64,000 nt of DNA from Bacillota bacterium (GTDB lineage Bacteria; Bacillota; Sulfobacillia; Sulfobacillales; Sulfobacillaceae), in the NCBI GenBank assembly GCA_026627065.1, contig JAPNUO010000005.1, positions 231,412-295,411 of the forward strand, in the 5' to 3' direction. A program made the position numbers and the translations under genes. Under the pieces are notes generated by a model. It saw only the letters and a list, made by a program, of their open reading frames with translations. It had not been told where the DNA came from and did not search any database. Shown here piece after piece: positions 17,897 through 25,345 of the stretch; the first letter of the stretch is position 1, and every line of letters begins with the position of its first letter.

Positions 17897-19045
17897 ATGG
17901 CCGCTATACGCAACTATGGAATAATGTGGAAAACCGTATCAGAAGACTGCAATTTGGCGTGCAGTTACTGCTATTATAGCCGAGTTATGGGAAAACCGGA
18001 GACAATACGACGTCCTGAACCCAGGATACTGGAGAAAGTCTTAGCGGACTATTTGGCGACATGTGGAAGAGCAGCTAACATTGCCTGGCAAGGAGGCGAG
18101 CCGACGTTAGCAGGTCTGAACTTTTTCCGCGACGTCGTTAAACTTGAGCAGGAACTTGCTAAACCTCCCCAAGTTATCAGCAATGCTATTCAGACGAATG
18201 GAATTTTAATTGATCAGTCGTGGGCGGAATTTTTTAAGGAGTATCGTTTTTTAGTGGGGGTAAGCTTAGATGGCAATCAAATCGTTCACGATCAATACCG
18301 GGTGGATAGCCGCGGCAAGGGAAGTTGGCAGCGAGTCTTGAAGGGAATTCGATGGCTTCAGAAAGAAAATGTCGACTTTAACATTCTCACGGTAGTGGGT
18401 CCACACAATGTCCGGCATGGCCGTGACCTTATGAAATTTTATGAATCCGAGGGATTTCGGTGGGTCCAATTCATTCCTCAGATGAGCTTTCAGTCTCAGC
18501 GTCCGGAAGACGCGGGACTCTATGCCATTTCGCCTAAGGATTACGGTCAATTTCTGTGTGAGACATTCGACGAATGGTACAATCATGGATTTCCGAAGAT
18601 GTCAATCCGATACTTTGACAATGTCCTTTCAACCTACATCGGTTTAACACCGGACCTTTGCACGATTCATGCCAGCTGTCCGCCTCACTTAGTTATCGAA
18701 TCCAATGGGGACATCTACCCCTGTGATTTTTACCTGGATAGCCGATGGAAACTTGGCAATATTCAGGATATTAGTTTGTCTGAGGCCTTTAATACAGAGA
18801 CGTATGAAGTCTTTAGGAGAATGAAACCTCGACTTCCCGAAACTTGCCAATCATGCCATTGGAAACCTTATTGCCGAGGGGGGTGCCCTAGAAATCGTGT
18901 TTTCAACTTGGAAGCAGACAATACTCCCGATTATTTTTGCGAGGCGTTCCAAATGTTTTTTGACTATGCTCACAAAAGGTTACAAAGCCTCGCTCAGCGC
19001 ATCAAAGCCGAACGAGCTCGTATGGCATTACTGCGCGTGCCATGA
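17897..19045 (+). CDS. Radical SAM/SPASM protein, anSME-like maturase
   Basis: A 382-residue radical SAM enzyme. The [4Fe-4S] site for SAM is CNLACSYC (C18, C22, C25). WQGGEPTLAG is the expected GGE motif and GVSLDG is a further conserved strand. The C-terminal SPASM domain has the Cys ladder for auxiliary clusters: ASCPPHLVIESNGDIYPCDF, then CQSCHWKPYCRGGCPRNR and a final YFC. The build matches anaerobic sulfatase-maturating enzymes, which oxidise Cys or Ser to formylglycine, and peptide-modifying relatives. No sulfatase is in the window, so a short peptide substrate (see the micro-ORFs just upstream) is an alternative. AAGGAG lies 10 bases before the start. Base composition is AT-rich like the GH42 gene. 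Confidence 0.9.
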   Translation: MAAIRNYGIMWKTVSEDCNLACSYCYYSRVMGKPETIRRPEPRILEKVLADYLATCGRAANIAWQGGEPTLAGLNFFRDVVKLEQELAKPPQVISNAIQTNGILIDQSWAEFFKEYRFLVGVSLDGNQIVHDQYRVDSRGKGSWQRVLKGIRWLQKENVDFNILTVVGPHNVRHGRDLMKFYESEGFRWVQFIPQMSFQSQRPEDAGLYAISPKDYGQFLCETFDEWYNHGFPKMSIRYFDNVLSTYIGLTPDLCTIHASCPPHLVIESNGDIYPCDFYLDSRWKLGNIQDISLSEAFNTETYEVFRRMKPRLPETCQSCHWKPYCRGGCPRNRVFNLEADNTPDYFCEAFQMFFDYAHKRLQSLAQRIKAERARMALLRVP

Positions 19046-19105
19046 GTAACAAGGTTTGTCGAGCGTAATAAGTGTTGCCGTTTACCCTTGCTCGATGTCG
19101 TCGCC

Positions 19106-19221
19106 TTGACGTTCTCTCCAGCGCTAGAGCGTGGGGGTCTTTCTCATCGCGGCTGCACGGGCGCGCTAATGCGGATGCCACTGCACACCGGTGGGGCACG
19201 CCATCACCTGAACTACTGGTT
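19106..19221 (-). ncRNA. Possible remnant right end / omega RNA of a TnpB element
   Basis: On the minus strand, directly after the TnpB C-terminal fragment, the DNA reads a C-rich hairpin (CCCACGCTCTAGCGCTGG) followed by AGAGAACGTCAA ending at 19106. IS200/IS605 TnpB elements typically end with a hairpin and a GTCAA-like end, and transcribe an omega RNA from this region whose guide is the adjacent DNA. The match is by memory of such ends and the body is degraded. Confidence 0.35.
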
Positions 19222-19400
19222 ATAAGCCCAGAGACTTGCGGCGGATGTTGACCGCGCCGACGCCGTTGCGGTGGATGCGGAACCCGCAGGCAGGGCAGTG
19301 GCAGACGTCTTCGTAGGGTTTGTGCCGTTGCACGCAAGGCGGACATGCTTTGGACACGCTTTTCGCACCCAAATCCTGGTATCTCCAGAATTTTTTCTGG
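19222..19400 (-). pseudogene. TnpB (IS605 OrfB) C-terminal zinc-ribbon fragment
   Basis: The minus-strand frame gives CPPCVQRHKPYEDVCHCPAC, then GFRIHRNGVGAVNIRRKSLG. This is the zinc ribbon and final RuvC strand of TnpB, where relatives usually read HRDxxGAxNI; here the catalytic Asp position appears as Asn (HRNGVGA). Everything upstream, including the other RuvC residues, is missing, and the frame is joined to an IS3 transposase fragment. It is a dead remnant. Confidence 0.7.
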
Positions 19401-19425
19401 GAGCAATTAAGGGGGACCGGCCCGG
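19357..19425. repeat. Copy A of a 69-base repeat
   Basis: About 69 bases sharing roughly nine in ten positions with copy B at 20686-20753. It contains CACCCAAATCCTGG, the hairpin CCAGAATTTTTTCTGG and GCAATTAAGGGGG. Each copy separates TnpB-like debris (left) from the 3' end of a different transposase fragment (right). Confidence 0.75.
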
Positions 19426-19439
19426 TCAAGGCGACCGTT

Positions 19440-20011
19440 AGGCAGCTGCGCCGACCTTGACCAGCGAGCGGCCGCCCGGCCGGAGTCGTCCTTAGCCCCG
19501 CCGCCGGAGGGCGTCCGCCCGCGGCCAGATATGCCGCTGGAGTGCGGTAGCCTAAAGCACTGTGGACGCGCTGGCGATTGTCAAATATCTCGATGTAGGA
19601 AAACATGGCCGATGTCGCCTCGTCGCGGGTGCGCCAGCGGTGTTGGTACAGGAGTTGTTTCTTCAAGAGACTGTGCCACGATTCGATGCACGCATTGTCG
19701 TAGCAGTTCCCGCCACGGCTCACACGGACCTGTAGCCCATCGTGACGCAACCGGGCTGGGTAAGCCGCACTGGTGTATTGACTGCCGCGGTCGGCGTGAG
19801 GAATCACGCCCCGCGTCGGTCGTTAGCGCCGTACCGCCTGGTCTAAGGCGCGGATCGTCAGAGCCTCCGTCATCCGGTCGCCGAGCGCCCAGCCGACTAT
19901 CGCGCGACGCTTGAGATCTTCCATGGTGGCTAAATACAACCAACCTTTGGCGGTCTTGCAGTACGTGATGTCTGCCATCCAGACCTGATGCGGACGATCG
20001 GCGGTAAACCG
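19440..20011 (-). pseudogene. IS3-family OrfB fragment with in-frame stop
   Basis: One minus-strand frame gives RFTADRPHQVWMADITYC with the first catalytic Asp, KGWLYLATMEDLKRRAIVGW, then after an in-frame TAA (complement of 19822-19824) HADRGSQYTS with the second Asp, and GNCYDNACIESWHSLLK with the catalytic Glu, ending ALGYRTPAAYLAA. The DDE triad is intact apart from the stop, but the N-terminal part and OrfA are missing upstream of 20011, so the element is dead. The 3' end runs into copy A of the repeat. Confidence 0.82.
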
Positions 20012-20064
20012 TTACCGTTAGCCGGGAGAACGCCGGACCTACACCCCAAACCACGACAGCAGGC

Positions 20065-20409
20065 TTAAGACCGACGCGGTGCCTGCAGTCGCCACATCCG
20101 ACCGTCGGGATCGCGGACGGTCATCTCTCGCGTGCCCCAATGAGTGTCTTCCCATGGGGTCACGACGTCGCCGACGTTGTCCGCTAGGTTCACCGCCTCG
20201 GAAGGTACCTTCACCACTACCGCCATCTCCGGAACCTTTTCGGCCGGCACCTCGGCCACAAACACATAGGCCCCCGCGCCGCACCGCAACTGACCAGACT
20301 GGTGTCCGGTATCGAACTCCAATTCGAAACCGAGCGCTTGCAAGAATTTCACCGCACGGCCCCAGTTATGGGTAGTAAGGTAGAGCGCCTCTATTCCTTG
20401 ATCAGCCAT
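20065..20409 (-). CDS. VOC-family (glyoxalase-like) protein
   Basis: A 114-residue single VOC domain. It starts [20 protein letters not shown], a typical beta-alpha unit, and ends [15 protein letters not shown], the family's usual last strands. Members bind a metal and act as lyases, dioxygenases or antibiotic-binding proteins; with one metal-type His/Glu set poorly preserved, the role here is unknown. Start ATG 20409 follows GAGGAGG and lies inside the end of the upstream RHH gene (8-base overlap), so the two form an operon. Confidence 0.75.
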   Translation of the reverse strand: MADQGIEALYLTTHNWGRAVKFLQALGFELEFDTGHQSGQLRCGAGAYVFVAEVPAEKVPEMAVVVKVPSEAVNLADNVGDVVTPWEDTHWGTREMTVRDPDGRMWRLQAPRRS

Positions 20410-20587
20410 GCTTGTCCTCCTCGGATTGGGGAATTGGGGTTTGGCGAACCGCCAGGTATTGACGCAGAGCATCCGCCACCACCGCGGACAACGACATTTC
20501 CGTCTCCACCGCGTAATGTTTCACCGCTTTTATAAGCCCCACGGGGAGATACACGTTAAACTGCTTGACGCTGTCTTCGCCATCCAT
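20402..20587 (-). CDS. Ribbon-helix-helix DNA-binding protein
   Basis: A 61-residue CopG/Arc-like protein. [20 protein letters not shown] is the beta strand and first helix of an RHH fold; [19 protein letters not shown] is the second helix. Such proteins are small repressors, often autoregulatory or antitoxin-like. The next gene is a VOC protein rather than a toxin, so a dedicated repressor of that gene is my best reading. The ATG sits only six bases beyond the -10 box, which implies a transcript with no leader. Confidence 0.75.
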   Translation of the reverse strand: MDGEDSVKQFNVYLPVGLIKAVKHYAVETEMSLSAVVADALRQYLAVRQTPIPQSEEDKHG

Positions 20588-20593
20588 GACCCT

Positions 20594-20622
20594 ATTATAC
20601 TAGTATGCTAGCTACATGTCAA
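20594..20622 (-). promoter_or_regulatory. Perfect sigma-A promoter with internal palindromes
   Basis: Read on the minus strand: TTGACA (20622-20617), a 17-base spacer, TATAAT (20599-20594). Both hexamers are exact consensus. The palindrome ATACTAGTAT (20597-20606) overlaps the -10 box and GCTAGC (20607-20612) fills the spacer, which is where an RHH repressor would bind. Predicted start of transcription falls on the A of the RHH start codon. Confidence 0.85.
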
Positions 20623-20685
20623 GGTGACCCATGTCGATCGTTGCGGGCGCGGGACAGCACCTGCCGCAGGGCGGACGTTGCAGTG

Positions 20686-20753
20686 CGCTTTTCTCACCCA
20701 AATCCTGGCATTCCGGAATTTTTTCTGGGGGCAATTAAGGGGGGTCGGCCCGG
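20686..20753. repeat. Copy B of the 69-base repeat
   Basis: Near-identical to copy A at 19357-19425, in the same orientation. The hairpin is CCGGAATTTTTTCTGG here. It follows a TnpB-like scrap (frame with PPCGRC on the minus strand) and precedes the 3' end of an IS1634-like transposase fragment. Confidence 0.75.
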
Positions 20754-21240
20754 ATAGGCGGTTCGGTGAAGACGGTCGGCGGCATTTGGAGCGCTTCCAG
20801 AATGGCCTGGAGCGTCGGAGAATAAATCGTGGGCAAGGCGATGACCCAAGCTCCCGTGGTGGCATCGCGGGCGATGTGCACGCCCTGCCAAGGGCGAATG
20901 AGTTCGTGGCACGTGGGTCGGGTGAGCACCCAGCGCGACGGCGACGGAATGGGTCGCCCCGACCGTCGCAAGCGGCGCTCCGCGAGGAGGTAACAGAGAG
21001 GCACGCCCCGAGCAACACGTAGCCCAGCGCTTCGAGGCGTTCCGGCTTTTTCACGAAGAAGGCGTCGACAAAGAGCGGATCCTTCAAGAAGTGAAAATGG
21101 CGTTCGACGTGGACTGGGCCCTTGGTCCTCCGCCAAGAGTTCGGCAGCGGAAAATCGGTCGGCGGGCACCGTGGTGATCAGGACAAACGCGCTCCGTTGG
21201 GCGATCGTTGTCAACTGCCGAAGGCGAAAGAACCTTGCTT
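20740..21240 (-). pseudogene. IS1634-like transposase C-terminal fragment
   Basis: Minus-strand frames join to give LTTIAQRSAFVLITTV, then VHVERHFHFLKDPLFVDAFF, VKKPERLEALGYVLLG and VPLCYLLAERRLRRSGRP. The HFLKDPLFVDxFFVKKPERxEALGY pattern is typical of the C-terminal region of IS1634/IS1549-type transposases. Two frame changes, near 21130 and near 21010, and loss of the N-terminal two thirds make it a pseudogene. Confidence 0.7.
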
Positions 21241-21712
21241 GATGTTTGGTGCGAGCATGGCGTCGTTGTCAGCTGGGTCAATTCAGGCGAAGAGGTGCAA
21301 AGCCGTGACCTGTGATCCAATGGTCCCACGTCTTTTCGCTGGGAAGCGTCCCGAGATTCGCCTCGTGTTGTGCTGAGCTCATCCTTTTTCCCAGTAGCCG
21401 CTAAGGATATCCGAAGCCGCGAAGGCTTAGGAAGTGATGCACTGTGAGGACTTCCACGGCGAACGGCGGTTCCCTTCGGTCAACATGCCTAGTGACAAAC
21501 AATCAAGGGGGCATTCCCCAAGGCGCGAGACAGAGCGCTGACCGCCGCCCCCTAACGTTCCCTGCACCCCACGTGGGGCAGCCAACATCGGCGTCGCGCG
21601 GAGGGTAGGACGCCGTCGCGCGGTCCTGGACCGTTTAATTCATGACGACCCAGCTTGGGCGTCGACATCCCGACGATCATGTTGCATTGGGAAGGGGAGC
21701 GACGGGCCAGGC
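21241..21712. other. Non-coding stretch at the edge of the IS graveyard
   Basis: About 470 bases with no gene I can support. Fragments may belong to the IS1634-like element upstream. I saw no clear terminator for rmuC. Confidence 0.45.
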
Positions 21713-23167
21713 CTAGGAGAAAAATTCTCCATCAAAGAGTCCGACGTCAGACGGCAAGGCTTCCACCGACACCAATTTGCGCTCGATGGCCCGCGAGCGG
21801 GTGGTGGCGGATTCAATGGAATGGCTGGCCTCCTGCAGCTTTCGCTGGGTCTTTTCAAGCACATCGCCGAACTTGCTGAACTCTGTCTTGATGACGCCAA
21901 GCAGCTTCCACACTTCACTCGAACGCTTTTGAATGGCGAGCGTCCGGAAACCCATGTTGAGACTGTTGAGCAAGGCGGTAATGGTGGTCGGTCCGCAGAT
22001 GACCACGCGATAGTCGCGCTGAATGGAGTCCCAGAGCCCAGGTCGGCGCAGGACCTCGGCGAAGAGCCCTTCGACCGGCAAAAACATCAGGGCAAAGTCT
22101 GTCGTCACCGGGGGATTGACATACTTGTCGCGAATGCTTTTGGCTTCTTCGCGAATCCGGACCTCCAAGCGTCGGGCCGCATCCTGGGCCGCGGGCAGGT
22201 CGCCGGCGTCCTCGGCATCCACCAAGCGCTGGTAGTCCTCCAAGGGAAACTTGGCGTCGATGGGAAGCCAGAGCACCTCCTGGTCCTCGTGTCGCCCAGG
22301 GAGTCTCACCGCAAAGTCGACGCGCTCTGGGCTTCCCGGCTTGACTGCCACCTTGCTTTCGTATTGAGCCGGCGTGAGAATTTGTTCCAGAATGCTGTCG
22401 AGTTGCATTTCTCCCAACGTGCCGCGCGTTTTCACGTTGGTCAGGACCTTTTTCAGGTCCCCCACACCTGAAGCCAAGGCCTGCATTTCGCCCAAGCCCT
22501 TTTGCACCTGTTCAAGGCGGTCACTGACAATCTTAAATGAATCCCCGAGGCGCTGTTCCAGCGTCTGATGCAGCTTCTCATCCACGGTGGCGCGCATTTT
22601 TTCCAACTTCTCGCTGTTGTCCTGTTGAATCTGCAGGAGGCGACGCGACACGATCTCTTCGATTTGCTGAAGTTTTGTCTCGTTCATGGAAGTCAAACGG
22701 GCCATTTCCTGAATAAAGGCGTCCATTTGATTTTTTTGCTGGGCGGCGAGGTCTCGCAGCATCTGATCGTGCTGCCCCAGCAGCGTGTGGGTCTGTTCGC
22801 CAAAGCCTTTAATGAGATCGGCGTCATTGCCAGCGGATTCCCGAACCAGGGTGTAGAGGCTATCCAACCGCTGCTGCTGGAGCGTTTGAGCGGCTTTCAC
22901 CTCTTGCCTTAGCTGCTGGCTTAAAACCTCGATGTGCTGGGAGAGCGCATCCTTGAGATGTTGGTGGTTCAACACGGCGTCTTGTCGAAAATTAGCGAGT
23001 TCCTCCCGCAAAAACTTTTCAACCCGCTCCTGATTTTTTTCCAGGGTCTGAAGTTCAGCCGCAAGGGTCTCCCGCAGCGTTTTCGCCAGGGCTCCCGTGA
23101 GCAAAAGCACAAGAATCGTGAGATTCAGCAAGAGAGAGAGAAGGGTAATAATGTCCACGACAGTCAT
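21713..23167 (-). CDS. rmuC: RmuC-family DNA recombination protein
   Basis: A 484-residue protein. An N-terminal membrane segment (IITLLSLLLNLTILVLLLTG) is followed by a long coiled coil (about residues 30-230, Gln/Leu/Glu-rich) and the conserved RmuC nuclease-like domain with KTRGTLGEMQLDSILEQIL, LPIDAKFPLEDYQRL, DFALMFLPVEGLFAEVL, ICGPTTITALLNSLNMGFRT. RmuC limits inversions at short repeats and has been tied to DNA damage and phage defence; its core resembles PD-(D/E)xK nucleases. Length and domain order are standard. It is transcribed divergently from the Fur-family gene. Confidence 0.93.
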   Translation of the reverse strand: MTVVDIITLLSLLLNLTILVLLLTGALAKTLRETLAAELQTLEKNQERVEKFLREELANFRQDAVLNHQHLKDALSQHIEVLSQQLRQEVKAAQTLQQQRLDSLYTLVRESAGNDADLIKGFGEQTHTLLGQHDQMLRDLAAQQKNQMDAFIQEMARLTSMNETKLQQIEEIVSRRLLQIQQDNSEKLEKMRATVDEKLHQTLEQRLGDSFKIVSDRLEQVQKGLGEMQALASGVGDLKKVLTNVKTRGTLGEMQLDSILEQILTPAQYESKVAVKPGSPERVDFAVRLPGRHEDQEVLWLPIDAKFPLEDYQRLVDAEDAGDLPAAQDAARRLEVRIREEAKSIRDKYVNPPVTTDFALMFLPVEGLFAEVLRRPGLWDSIQRDYRVVICGPTTITALLNSLNMGFRTLAIQKRSSEVWKLLGVIKTEFSKFGDVLEKTQRKLQEASHSIESATTRSRAIERKLVSVEALPSDVGLFDGEFFS

Positions 23168-23317
23168 CAGAGTGCCTCCGACTTGGATTCGACTTCATCT
23201 CATTATATACTGGGAAAGATCGGAAGCGGCTTCATGAGCGGCGCCCTCACGCACTGGCCTAAGCGAAGGGAAAGACTTTTTTGACCTCTGGGGGGTCATA
23301 GAGAAGGGGTGGCTTGA

Positions 23318-23770
23318 ATGGGGCAGTTGTCCTCAGTCTACCGTCGGCTGGAAGAGGGCGCAAAACGCCTAACCCCGCAGCGCGAACTTATCATCAAATT
23401 GTTCTTAGAGCGGCCCGGCCAGCACTTGTCGGCTGAGGAAGTGCACCAGCTGGTCAAGCAAGAATTTCGCGATATTGGGCTGGCCACGGTGTACCGAACC
23501 TTGGAGCTTCTGACAAAGCTCGACATTCTTCATCAAATTCACTTCAACGACGGGCGGGCGCGTTATGAGATCAACCGCGAAACTGCCGACGTGCACCGTC
23601 ACCATCATTTGGTTTGCCTTCGCTGCGGGCGCGTGGAGGAATTCCAAGAGGATTTGTTAGAGGCTTTGGAAGCGCGGCTCCTGCGCGAACGCGGTTTTCG
23701 CGTCATGGATCACGAGCTGAAGTTTTTTGGCGTCTGTCACCAATGCGAAGGCAAATCGGCAAATACTTAA
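23318..23770 (+). CDS. Fur-family metal or peroxide regulator
   Basis: A 150-residue Fur-family repressor. The winged helix is RLTPQRELIIKLFLERPGQH through IGLATVYRTLELL; the metal region is DVHRHHHLVCLRCGRVEEFQ; the C-terminal VCHQCEG supplies the second CxxC of a structural zinc site. Fur, PerR and Zur cannot be separated with confidence by eye. It starts behind AGAAGGGG and its stop lies 38 bases before the ArsC/Spx-like gene, so it may co-express with, or control, that redox protein. Confidence 0.88.
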   Translation: MGQLSSVYRRLEEGAKRLTPQRELIIKLFLERPGQHLSAEEVHQLVKQEFRDIGLATVYRTLELLTKLDILHQIHFNDGRARYEINRETADVHRHHHLVCLRCGRVEEFQEDLLEALEARLLRERGFRVMDHELKFFGVCHQCEGKSANT

Positions 23771-23808
23771 TGGAGCTGGTCGACCAGGGCGAAGGAAGGG
23801 GATGGGCG

Positions 23809-24177
23809 ATGATTAGGTTTTACGGATACAAACGGTGAACGACGTCAAACCGAGCGCGGGCGTGGCTCACGCAAAACCAGGTCAAGGTGGATCAAGAGCG
23901 GGACTTGATTCTTCAACCGCTGACCGTGGAGGAGATACAAGCATTAGCGCGTCAAGCCGGCACGGTGGATCGGTTGCTGTCCACCAAAAGCCCCAAGTAC
24001 AAAAGTTTGGCCACCAGCGGAACGCTCGCCCGCGACTGGGCGCAGCTCATGGCGGAGGAACCTCGTTTAATCAAACGACCGCTCTTGGTGGTTGACGATC
24101 AGGTGGTCGTGGGTTTTGACGAAGCGCTATGGCGCCGAGCGCTTAATCTGCCCGTGAACGAAGGTCAATCGCGGTAA
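23809..24177 (+). CDS. ArsC/Spx-family protein with TGA at catalytic Cys (candidate selenoprotein)
   Basis: From ATG 23809, behind GGAAGGGG, the frame reads MIRFYGYKR, then TGA (23836-23838), then TTSNRARAWLTQNQVKVDQE and on without a break to 24177. The whole gives a 122-residue ArsC/Spx-type thioredoxin-fold protein of normal length: N-terminal beta strand plus active-site loop, LLSTKSPKYKSLATSG in the middle, and the hallmark EPRLIKRPLLVVDDQVVVGF near the end. Family members have the catalytic Cys exactly where the TGA lies (YxxxC-x-T-S/C). Selenocysteine there is possible: GAGC (23852-23855) and GCTC (23865-23868) can enclose a G-rich loop about 20 bases after the TGA, like a bacterial SECIS. 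Alternatives are a nonsense mutation, or a truncated 96-residue product from GTG 23887, which lacks a ribosome site. Confidence 0.7.
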
Positions 24178-25345
24178 GTTCCGCCCCTTCTGGCTGCGGC
24201 GGACTGCCGTGGGGGATCACGACCAGGCCGTCAGCTTCGGCAAAGCTTTGGAGCGCGTCGGACGACTGGTTGGAGACGAGGTCGAACCAAAGGCCGTCGG
24301 CGTCGTGACGGAAGCGAGTTTTCAGATAGCGGGTTTCCCGGGTGGGTTTAGGATAGGGGAGACTGAGCCGACCGCGCACCCATTTGAGCTCGTGTGGCTG
24401 GGATATCAAGGTGGACACCACGGGGACGACGAGAAGATGCCACCCAGTGAGCGCCGCGCCGGGATTGCCCGAAAGCGCGATGAGGGGCAACCCAGGCGCC
24501 AGGGCGGCGGCCGCCGTGGCTTTGCCTGGATGCATATCAACCCGCCAAAACAAACGGTGAAACTGTTGGTCCAGGAGAACGGGAAGAAAGTCTCGCCCGC
24601 CGACAGAGACGCCGCCCGTGGAGAGCACGAGGTCATAATGCCCCTCGGCTTGGCTTAAGGCCGCTCTCAGGCGCTGCGGATTGTCGGCCACATGGCGCAG
24701 GGTGACAGTGCACCCTAAGGAGCGCAAAAGTGCGGTGAACAGGGGACCGTTGGCGTCATAGATGTGGCCAGGCTGCAGGACAGAACCGGCGGGCTGCACT
24801 TCGTCCCCGGTGACCAGGAGCAACACGCGCGGCGCGCGCAGGACGGGCACCGTGGCATAGCCGACGGCAGCCAGCTGCCCCAAGTGCAACGGGGTAAGAC
24901 GCGTGTGGCCAGGGACGATGACCTCGCCGGCGCGGTATTCATGTCCGGCTTGCATGATGTTTCGCCCGGCCTTGAGGGCATCGGTCACGGTGATGACGGC
25001 GCCCTCCTTCACCCGTTCCTGCTCGAGGACGGTGTCCGCCCCTTCGGGGATGGGCGCGCCAGTCATGATTCGCACGGCCTCTCCCGGATGGAGGGATTTT
25101 CCCCACTCTTGACCCGCGTACACGGTGCCCACCACGCGGAGCACGCCGGGGACATCTTTCGCGCGAAAGGCATACCCGTCCATCGCGGCGCGCGCATAAG
25201 GCGGCCACAGGGTGGGTGCCGTCAGCGTCTCGGCGAGGACCGACCCCAGGGCGTCGGCCACCGGAACCACCTCGACGTCAGTGATGGGGCGAATGTGCTG
25301 GCGCACGAGATTGACCGCGTCATTGACCGAGACGTAATTACTCAC
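24143..25345 (-). CDS. moeA: Molybdopterin molybdenumtransferase MoeA
   Basis: A 400-residue MoeA, which inserts molybdate into adenylated molybdopterin. Seen: RAAMDGYAFRAKDV, MTGAPIPEGADTVLEQE, the central domain LLLVTGDEVQPAG, STGGVSVGGRDFLPVLL and IALSGNPGAALTGWHLLVVP, followed by the C-terminal beta domain. GTG 25345 follows GGGAGGTAG and overlaps the mobB stop by 8 bases. The 3' end overlaps the convergent ArsC-like gene by 35 bases. Part of mobA-mobB-moeA. Confidence 0.94.
   Translation of the reverse strand: MSNYVSVNDAVNLVRQHIRPITDVEVVPVADALGSVLAETLTAPTLWPPYARAAMDGYAFRAKDVPGVLRVVGTVYAGQEWGKSLHPGEAVRIMTGAPIPEGADTVLEQERVKEGAVITVTDALKAGRNIMQAGHEYRAGEVIVPGHTRLTPLHLGQLAAVGYATVPVLRAPRVLLLVTGDEVQPAGSVLQPGHIYDANGPLFTALLRSLGCTVTLRHVADNPQRLRAALSQAEGHYDLVLSTGGVSVGGRDFLPVLLDQQFHRLFWRVDMHPGKATAAAALAPGLPLIALSGNPGAALTGWHLLVVPVVSTLISQPHELKWVRGRLSLPYPKPTRETRYLKTRFRHDADGLWFDLVSNQSSDALQSFAEADGLVVIPHGSPPQPEGAELTAIDLRSRAD

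Noticed and set aside
19220..19807. A single 195-codon gene joining IS3 and TnpB sequence
   Set aside because: The two halves belong to unrelated transposase families and meet at the repeat copy; it is an accidental fusion of remnants rather than a real gene.
23860..23872. Alternative hairpin GCGTG-GCT-CACGC after the TGA
   Set aside because: Stable, but its three-base loop GCT lacks the G-rich apex of bacterial SECIS elements; I kept the overlapping GAGC/GCTC structure as the better, still uncertain, candidate.
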